A DNA stretch of 64,000 bases. Source: Aptenodytes patagonicus. Its lineage: Eukaryota > Chordata > Aves > Sphenisciformes > Spheniscidae. The notes under the pieces were generated by a model, which was given only the letters and a program-made list of their open reading frames with translations, made no database searches and had not been told where the DNA came from. A program made the position numbers and the translations under genes. Numbering within the stretch: position 1 is the first letter of the stretch; each line of letters begins with the position of its first letter. The stretch spans positions 83,234,017 to 83,298,016 of the forward strand of contig NC_134949.1 of the NCBI RefSeq assembly GCF_965638725.1, in the 5' to 3' direction. Shown piece after piece: positions 57,601 to 64,000 of the stretch.

Positions 57601-60600
57601 CGAGGGCCGGCAGCCATCAGCCCCTGCCTACCCTCGTCGCCTTGGGCAGGCGACCCCGCGTTACCCTGCCCCTGGGGGCAAGCCGCCATTTTGCCCGGAG
57701 TGCCTTGGGGGATTTTGGGCAATGGGCTGCGGCTCGGCCCGGTGCCTGCATGGCCGTCGTGTGACCTGGCTTGTAAAAGCACCTGGCAAGCTGGTGCGAG
57801 GGTTGGGGGCAGGCGGTCTTCCCTTCGTATCTCACTGAGGGGTTTCTGCTGCCTCTGGGTTTCTAGGCTGGTGGCACTTAACACCTTCACCCACTGTCCA
57901 GTTTTCCTCCTCATTGTCTGAGCTTGCGTGGGTGGACCCCTGAAGCTGATGCTTCTCCCTGTGTGTGTTCAGGTTGCTTTGTACCACATGCATCAAAGAA
58001 CCTTAAAAATCCTGCTGTCATTGTGCAAGTGGTTACCTTGTTCCAAGAAACATCCAAGGAAGTGGTTATGAGAAGAAAAAGAGGACTTTGCTTCCTGCTC
58101 ATGCACTTTCAGCAGCTCAGGTGTTCCAGACTCTCTATGTATGATGTTCCCAGTCAGTTAAAATCCCTTCTGCTTAAGGTTATGTTTAACTAAAAGTGGG
58201 ACTAAATGATGTTCAGTCTCTTGTCATATGAGTGATGGGAGAAAGGAGTGGTTTGATAACTCCCTATTTGTTACCATGAAGGCCTATCTTTCTCTCCAAA
58301 CTTTATTTTCATTTCTGGTCTTTTCTTTGGCAATCCCAAGTTGTTGTCAGGCCTTTGCTATACGTTTTAGAAATAGAGACAGCAATTTACCATCTCTTGG
58401 AGAAATATTCCTGTAGGTGATATAAAACTCCCAGGTGTCAATCTCTTTCTCTGCTGCAGATACAAGGTACATACACAAGACTTTGAAATGTATTTTGTGA
58501 TGTAAGCACATATTGCTGTTTGCATAAAAATAAGTAAAAAGCCTTCTCAAATCAAAGCACTAAGCTGAAAATGCTATTCCTGATTTGAGGCAGAGGGTGA
58601 GTGACAGAATGGATGACGTGAAAATACTAGCTTTTTCACATAAGGAGCAAGACGAGCTCAGAGGCAGTGAGGAGGACGGTGGAAAAAGGAATTATATAGA
58701 ACATAGCCAGCTTCTGCCTTGCTCAGTTCTTGACCCTCCTCATCAGGATATTTCACCTCATTTAACAGCAGTGGAAACTGTTGCTGCTTAACAAGATCAA
58801 AGTATTATAGTTGCATAGTTTCCTGCTTCTGTTTCTTTCCCCTGCAACTAATTCAGTTCTCTTAATCCTGTAAAAAGCAAATTAGAAGGTCTTGAAAGCA
58901 GCCTGGCGTCCCCTCATACTTCCATGAAGACTCTCCCATCTGACTGGTGTTGTGGGGTTCCTTCTTGATTAACAATTGTTTAAGAAATAAACATTGAGGC
59001 AGAAAGCAAGTCCTTTATTTTGGCATTGCACTAATATATATCAAAAGTAGGATAGAGTGAAATGAGATTATTTTAGATCTTTTTCACCCCAAATTAAACA
59101 ATCACATTTCTCTGTAGGCACATACAACTGAAATGCTGCCAACAGTCTGTTCAAACTTTCCTCTTTCCAGACAGAGGCAGATAATATGGTTTTGGTTTTA
59201 TTATTCTACTTTCTATTCTTAAGAAATAGTCACCTTTTTTTTTTTTTAAGGAGCAGAAATCACACAGACTCACACATTCTGAGATAATCAGCGGGTTTTC
59301 TTCTTTTGGAAATGTATATGCCAGCTGGGAAAGTATAATGCTTCCTTATTATTCTGTTGCCTATTTTAATTATTTCTCTTGCTGTGTTCTTTCTGACTGT
59401 CTTCTACTATTCAGTCTCTCATATTGTAATGCAGTTTGTGCTTTTTGTTAAACTTGGTCAGACTCTTCACCGATTTTTGTCCTCAAGCCGGCTATTTCAT
59501 TACCTATCTTGTAAGTGTGTTATTCATAAGTGTTGTGGCTGAAGCTGCAGAAAACTAATTTAAGGCAGTTATTAGAAGTTTGTACAATTAATTGTGTTTT
59601 GCTTGGCCAGTTTGAGTATGAAAGAAACAGAAACCTCTGTAAATCAAAAAGTGATGTAATTTGTCAGATAATCACTGCTGACACAGTAGACCAGAATTTT
59701 GCTTGTATTTTTCTTTTGCTCATTTTAATAAGGTGAGACTTAGTGTCTTGGTAAGTCATTGATTTTTGTTCTGTTCCTTATTCCAAAGGCCTTTGTTATC
59801 CCCAGTGCTGTTTGCCCACTACTGTATTTGTATTCCGCAACCTTCCCTTTATTATCTGTGTCTGGAATTAATTCTTCCTGTAGTTTACAGTTGGTTGTTT
59901 TTGCAGGCATCTTCATTCTCAAAATGAGGCTTTTCTCATCCCAGATGTTCGAATATCTCCATATTGACCATATCACATTCTTTGCTGTTGCTTTCCTAGC
60001 AGCACTCTGTCCTGGTGACTGTCTTTATTTTGAACTCTCTAGTTCTTTTCACTGCTGGGTTTCATTGTGTAGTGTTTTCCTTCTCCCATAACTGAAACTT
60101 CCTATCCAGGCACACACTTTTTCTCATGCCATCCAGGCACATCTGGCTTAGACAGTGTGTGTGTGGGGGTGTTGTTTTTCATTTTTTCCTTGTAGAGTGC
60201 AAGCATGAGAAGGAGGACACATCACTGAATACTGAGCACTTTGTGGTAGATGCTGATGCTGTCGCTGGGCATAGTACAGGGAGCAGTGTGCTATCTGCAT
60301 TCCAAAGCACAGCTATAAAGGAAGAAGTTGAGGATACCTTGGGAACAGAAGATAGGATCAGCCCTGTAAAGAAGGTGGAGGAAGATGGGAGATACTGCAC
60401 CCTGCAGGCAACTGGGTCAACTACCCAAGACTCAGCAGCCCTTGATGGCCAGCTCGACCTTGCCTCAGTGTGTGGGCAGCTGTCAAATTTCCTCAGTGAC
60501 GTGAAGGCTGTGCCCACATCTTCTGTGGTTGAATTTGCACAGGAGCCCACAGGTCAGTCAGGGTCACGTGAACAGTGTGAGAACTATTACTCTGACGGGA

Positions 60601-63395
60601 TTGAAAAGGAGGCAAAGAAGAAAAAAAGTAACGATAGAAGTGGAATGTGCGCTGAGAAAGCATCTAGTGGAATCCCTGGGGACCTCTGCAGGCAGGATGT
60701 GTGTGGCCCAGCTACTCGCCGATCATCCAAATGCACTTCAGCCAACGCTGCAGCTCAGCAGTCCTACAAGGTGTCTTCAGTTCTGGAATCCAGAAGTAGC
60801 CATGATGGGACCAAGGGAAAAAAAGAGTTACTTGAGAATCCAGAAATTCTACCACCAGTCAGGAAGAAGTCACGCACCTTCTATAGTGCAGGTAGATACC
60901 GGGGAACCCACTGGCAGACAGTGACACTTGTAGTGCCAATGGCGCTGACGTTTCTTTCCTTCACCATACTGAAGGCACAGCATGGAGGTGCTGAACTTCT
61001 CTAACTGGTACTGCAATGCATTCTACATTGTTAGATGTGTGAAGACTTTTTCAAATAAAGGTTGCTGAGTGCCTTATATTTGAAGCATCGCTAGCGATGC
61101 TCTTTGTTTTACTGTGGAAGAAGATTTTTGTTTATTTTTGTGGTTTACTTTTAAAAAAAAATCTTTTATGTTGTTCATGTATTTCTAAGTATAGTAAAAA
61201 ATGTTCTGTTTTGTTTTTCCTCTGTCTTGTTTCTTTTGTTTTGTTTTTTTTTTTCTTATCACATACTCCCCCCCCCTCTCTCTTTGAACAATACATCATT
61301 TCTAGAGCAGCTAGAAGAGTTGGAGAAGATGTTCCAGGAAGACCACTACCCCGACAATGAGAAGAGGAGGGAGATCGCGGCTGTGGTTGGTGTCACACCA
61401 CAGCGTATCATGGTAACGCCTGTGTGGGTAACAGTGCTGACTGAGTTCTGTGCAGAAAATTGACGGAGCGGGACTGGGGCAGGGAGGAGGAGCTTGAGTA
61501 GGAAGGAAAGAGGAGCTCATGAGTAACGGGATAGAGTCTGCACCTGCCACTGGTGACAAGAGAAGGAAGAGAGCTCACAGGGATGGACGCTGCACAACCA
61601 ACTACCCCACCCAAAATGGCAGTGGAGTCTGTGGTTGTGTACTCCATCTCTTCCCATTTCCTAAGATGAGACACATAATGGGTAGGTAAAAGAGGCTAAG
61701 GAGATTGGAGTTAATCTCTTTTATCTTGAAGATAATGGGCAACAAAGGAAACTGGTGTTTGGGGGTATCTTTCTGCTGTTATTCTTCTCTTTCTGTTTGC
61801 AATGAATCTTGCAGATTCTCTGGAAGAAAGGTTTCTTTGAGGTTCCTTTCTCTGGAAGAAAGGTTTCTGGCCTCACCTGGTGATGTGTGGAGGCAGTCAT
61901 TGCTGATTTGTTGCCTGTATTCCCATGTGTAGATGGTTTCCTCTCTGAATGCATCCTGTCTTTCCGTTTATCAGGTCTGGTTTCAGAATCGCAGGGCAAA
62001 GTGGCGGAAATCGGAGAAGTTGCGTGTGAAAGGCAACAAAAAATATCCAACATCATCAGCTCTGTCAGTCCCCTTTGGGTCAGATGGTTATGGGTGAGGG
62101 ACTTACTCTGTTTTCTCATTTCTCCACAATAGATACCTAATGAATTAAATATTTTACTTTGCCATTTCCCCTTTACATTTAAGTTACTGAGAGCTGACCA
62201 TTGAGTTGGACCTCGGTAGCCTGTCAGATTTCTGGGCAAATTGTAGTGGACCCTCTTAAAAGTGCTTTTGATTAACCTGTAGCACTGTTTTGAAATAAAA
62301 CTGTTGAAATTGCTCTGGCTTAAGTCACGTAGAGAGCAAGGGATGAGATGGAAAGGTCTGTGGAATCACCCCTTCAGTTTTAGTGTCTGAGAATGCATTG
62401 GCCAGGTGCTTTGTGTGCACTTGGGAATTCTTTTATCCCAGTTCTTCTCCCACCGTTGCTTTCCATTTCCATGGATTTTCACTTGGCAATGGAAATGCTG
62501 CTTGCTTAGATCAGTCTTACAAAGTCATGGGCTTCTTCAAAGAAATACAAGCTAGCATCTTTCATAGGTGAGCAGGGGACATTTATAGGGGAGTGGGGGA
62601 AGGGAGTATGTGAGAGGATAGATGGTCTTTCAAGTGGCAGTGAATGAGTAAGCGAGGGAAGACATTAGTCTCCACAGGGAGGTGTTTATGGCAATCTGGA
62701 GCAAGGGTCTTCCTGCAGAGAAAACAGAATGAAAAGAGAAAAATTAAGTGAAAGATTGGAGACCACCTGACTGATTTCATTGCACTGTCCCTGCTGCCTG
62801 TCCTTTCCACACTAGTGACCTGGGCTGCTTCCCTAAATACTGTTGATACAGCATCCCTTGCACTGTTTCTCCTTGCACTCATAAGTCAGCCAGTGCTTGC
62901 CCTTTCCACCTGCTAGTGATCTAGGATTTGCCCATTGTAGGATAGTGAAAAGAGTGTATACTTTGTCGTAATGTCTTGTCTTGTCCTCTGGTCCATGCTC
63001 ATACCCTTTGTGTATACCTCCAGGGCACCTCTTCTGCCCATGCCTCCATTGCCTGACATTGCTCATGACCAGTCTGCCATGCTGGGTGTAGACACTACAG
63101 CTGGGAACTACTCCAGCCTGCTCAGTGGACATCCTGCACCACTTGCCTCCTCCTCAGGTGAGACCCCCTATCAGCACAAGTATTTTGAACAGCTGCAGCA
63201 TTAGCTGTTGGTGCTGGTACGTTCCCAAACACTTTAGGGAAGGTCATGCGAGAGCCCTATGCCATCAGTCCAAAAAGTCCAAACACCAGGTTTAACAGCT
63301 CTCTGCTAGTTGAGTATCTACCAGCTATGTACCAGCACGGTGGTTCCTCCATGCTAACGCCAGAGCCAAATTTGCAGTCCTTATTCATGTCCTAG
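57388..63395 (+). CDS. NOBOX: NOBOX, oocyte homeobox transcription factor (C-terminal reading frame broken or unusually spliced)
   Basis: NOBOX is a nuclear homeodomain factor that drives oocyte gene expression in vertebrates. Proposed exons are 57388-57433, 60196-60891, 61306-61412, 61975-62093, 63024-63157 and a final coding block ending at TAG 63393-63395. The homeodomain is residues 238-297: '[10 protein letters not shown]', '[20 protein letters not shown]', '[16 protein letters not shown]', '[15 protein letters not shown]'. Trp48, Phe49, Gln50, Asn51 and Arg53 are intact, and both intron positions inside it are phase-consistent. The N-terminal 230 residues are acidic with a basic patch ('[10 protein letters not shown]'). 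The C-terminal block ('[12 protein letters not shown]', '[12 protein letters not shown]') resembles the human segment YLP...SSLTLPPPEDSLFMF, but it sits in another frame from the preceding exon. The spliced length would be about 432 residues, shorter than mammalian NOBOX. The first-exon assignment rests on phase and CpG context only. Confidence 0.9.
57434..60195 (+). other. NOBOX: NOBOX presumed intron 1
   Basis: About 2.8 kb. Its first part is still CpG-rich. Two open stretches could be alternative exons: one following the acceptor tgtgttcag at 57972, phase-compatible with exon 1, and an ATG frame at 58609-58791 starting [14 protein letters not shown]. Neither has homology or a good donor. 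Confidence 0.45.
60196..60891 (+). CDS. NOBOX: NOBOX exon 2, N-terminal region to start of homeodomain
   Basis: 696 bases from ttccttgtag|agtgc to gtgcag|gtagat. Encodes an acidic, Ser-rich segment beginning '[11 protein letters not shown]', a Lys-rich patch '[10 protein letters not shown]' that could be a nuclear localisation signal, and '[14 protein letters not shown]', the N-terminal arm of the homeodomain. The mammalian counterpart has an equivalent RKKTRTLYRS arm at the exon end. Confidence 0.93.
60892..61305 (+). other. NOBOX: NOBOX intron 2 with in-frame read-through and AATAAA
   Basis: 414 bases. The exon 2 frame stays open for 37 more codons to TAA 61002-61004, and an AATAAA lies at 61054-61059. 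Downstream are T-rich and C-rich tracts leading to the acceptor catttctag. Confidence 0.75.
61054..61059 (+). terminator. NOBOX: Intronic AATAAA polyadenylation signal candidate
   Basis: tcaaataaagg, 50 bases after the read-through stop at 61004 and followed by a GTTGCTGAGTG / T-rich region. It could end a short transcript lacking most of the homeodomain. Confidence 0.35.
61306..61412 (+). CDS. NOBOX: NOBOX exon 3, homeodomain helices 1-2
   Basis: 107 bases. Encodes '[20 protein letters not shown]' and '[15 protein letters not shown]'. This differs from the human sequence at only a few positions. Donor atcatg|gtaacg in phase 0, cutting the homeodomain before V47-W48, a common homeobox intron position. 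Confidence 0.97.
61413..61974 (+). other. NOBOX: NOBOX intron 3
   Basis: 562 bases. Contains a local 32-base-spaced duplication near 61816-61870. The acceptor is ccgtttatcag. Confidence 0.85.
61816..61870. repeat. Direct repeat, about 20 bp unit at 32 bp spacing
   Basis: ttctctggaagaaaggtttc occurs at about 61816 and again at 61848, separated by ttgaggttcc-type sequence. A recent local duplication in the intron. Confidence 0.85.
61975..62093 (+). CDS. NOBOX: NOBOX exon 4, homeodomain recognition helix
   Basis: 119 bases. Encodes '[20 protein letters not shown]' then '[20 protein letters not shown]'. The recognition helix has Q50, N51 and R53, as in paired-like class homeodomains. Donor tatgg|gtgagg, phase 2. 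Confidence 0.97.
62094..63023 (+). other. NOBOX: NOBOX intron 4
   Basis: 930 bases with an internal AATAAA near 62294. The acceptor is tatacctccag. No repeat named. Confidence 0.7.
63024..63157 (+). CDS. NOBOX: NOBOX exon 5, C-terminal Pro/Ser-rich region
   Basis: The phase 2 junction gives a Gly codon, then '[20 protein letters not shown]', '[20 protein letters not shown]' and 'ASSS'. A gtgaga follows at 63158, but the same frame also reads on through '[14 protein letters not shown]' to TAG 63202-63204, and that extension looks coding. Either the donor is used with a 41-47 base intron, or the exon continues and a frameshift follows. Confidence 0.8.
63189..63395 (+). CDS. NOBOX: NOBOX C-terminal coding block in a shifted frame
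   Basis: This frame opens after TGA 63186 and runs to TAG 63393-63395: '[20 protein letters not shown]', '[20 protein letters not shown]', '[19 protein letters not shown]'. By eye it resembles the human NOBOX YLP/SSLT/PPPEDSLFMF stretch. It overlaps the end of the preceding frame by only about 15 bases, which suggests a single indel (or sequence error) near 63189-63204. AGs at 63198 and 63204 would also restore phase from the 63157 donor. Confidence 0.65.
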   Translation, partial: TAAALAVGAGTFPNTLGKVMREPYAISPKSPNTRFNSSLLVEYLPAMYQHGGSSMLTPEPNLQSLFMS

Positions 63396-64000
63396 CACAA
63401 GCCAGCAAGGAAGTCTGAATATGACTTCATAAGGATACGTGATCGGGGCATTCTTCCGTAATAGCTGTTTGACACTGGTACTGCTTCTCTGAATGATGAT
63501 GAAAGTATTATTCTGGTTATTTTGCTCTTCATGGCAGATACACACATCTCATATTCTGGTTTAGATTGTAATGTTCTGGCTACAACCTGCAGTCTGTGTA
63601 CAACCTGCAGAGCTGTGTGAGGAATGTGCATTGTATAAACTGTTGGGGTTGTAGAGCCTCCCTCAGGTACTCCATACCTTTAAATCTCCAGAGGAGGTTC
63701 CTTGACTTCTCCAGCCAGTGCAATTTTCCATTTTGTGCAAGACCTTGAGGGAGTGAGACTAGCTGAGTTCTTAAGCATACAGCTTAATTTAATTGCTTTT
63801 GCAGTGTTGTTGGAAGTCAGTGGGGTGTGCTGTTGGACCAGTTTTCTACCTGAACTGAAAGAGAGGATTTGTTGAATTGTCTATTCATGTGTGGAGTATC
63901 GGAGCATTCCCTAGAGTCAGGAATGTTCCCTAAAGCATTTCCTATATATTTTTATGTTTCCAAGTTGGCACAACTTGAAAATATTTCCAAAGTGATGAGG
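63396..64000 (+). other. Downstream of NOBOX, 3' UTR or remaining exon traces
   Basis: No clear AATAAA-terminated 3' UTR before the window edge. Just after the stop another frame reads [14 protein letters not shown], reminiscent of the human CGPSGGTSQG stretch, so coding relics may continue. Open fragments around 63655-63760 are not resolvable. Confidence 0.35.
63579..63616. repeat. Short imperfect tandem repeat
   Basis: tacaacctgcagtctgtg is followed directly by tacaacctgcagagctgtg, a two-copy 18-19 base tandem duplication. Confidence 0.85.

Noticed and set aside
56841-57914. Minus-strand frames of 110-190 codons over the second CpG island
   Set aside because: Same compositional artefact. 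No domain or conserved motif, and the plus-strand NOBOX exon explains the island.
1-64000. CRISPR array, bacterial operon, phage or endogenous retrovirus
   Set aside because: The window is vertebrate nuclear DNA. I saw no regularly spaced repeats of CRISPR type and no paired LTRs or retroviral gag-pol-env frames.

Overview
The window looks like avian nuclear DNA. It holds several CR1 LINE 3' fragments ending in the typical ATTCTRTG-like tail, older CR1/L3-like and MIR-like relics, vertebrate GT-AG introns and two CpG islands. Species cannot be named from the sequence. Two protein-coding genes are certain, both on the plus strand and head to tail: ARHGEF5 (TIM, an ephexin-family Rho guanine nucleotide exchange factor) and NOBOX (newborn ovary homeobox).

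Layout. 1-16.3 kb: gene-poor, with CR1 copies at 1.5, 2.4, 12.4-13.1 and 14.2 kb, a MIR-like SINE at 4.5 kb and a decayed C2H2 zinc-finger coding relic at 4.8-5.2 kb. 16.4-17.4 kb: strong CpG island with good splice donors, the best candidate for the ARHGEF5 promoter and non-coding first exon. 17.4-36.6 kb: a long presumed first intron with old repeats. 36,643-52,475: the 14 coding exons of ARHGEF5. I could place every junction with consistent phase (5,214 nt, 1,737 codons plus stop). 52.5-53.9 kb: ARHGEF5 3' UTR, containing a well-preserved MIR-like SINE and ending near two AATAAA signals. 54-56.8 kb: intergenic. 56.8-57.6 kb: a second CpG island carrying the likely NOBOX first coding exon. 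60.2-63.4 kb: the remaining NOBOX exons, including an intact homeodomain split over three exons.

How the genes relate. ARHGEF5 is a cytoplasmic/cortical RhoGEF with a long disordered N-terminus, then an autoinhibitory-type Tyr motif, DH, PH and SH3. NOBOX is an oocyte transcription factor. They are not functionally linked; the pairing is conserved synteny known from mammals. As I recall, human NOBOX is convergent to ARHGEF5, whereas here both genes point the same way, only about 4.9 kb apart (stop to start).

Most notable points: an apparent reading-frame break (or an implausibly short intron) in the NOBOX C-terminus; a possible intronic poly(A) isoform of NOBOX lacking most of the homeodomain; a 3-codon uORF whose stop overlaps the ARHGEF5 start codon; a conserved internal Met that would give a short TIM-like product of 520 residues; a MIR-like SINE inside the ARHGEF5 3' UTR; and a CR1 inserted just downstream of an ARHGEF5 splice donor. 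I found no convincing novel multi-gene system.
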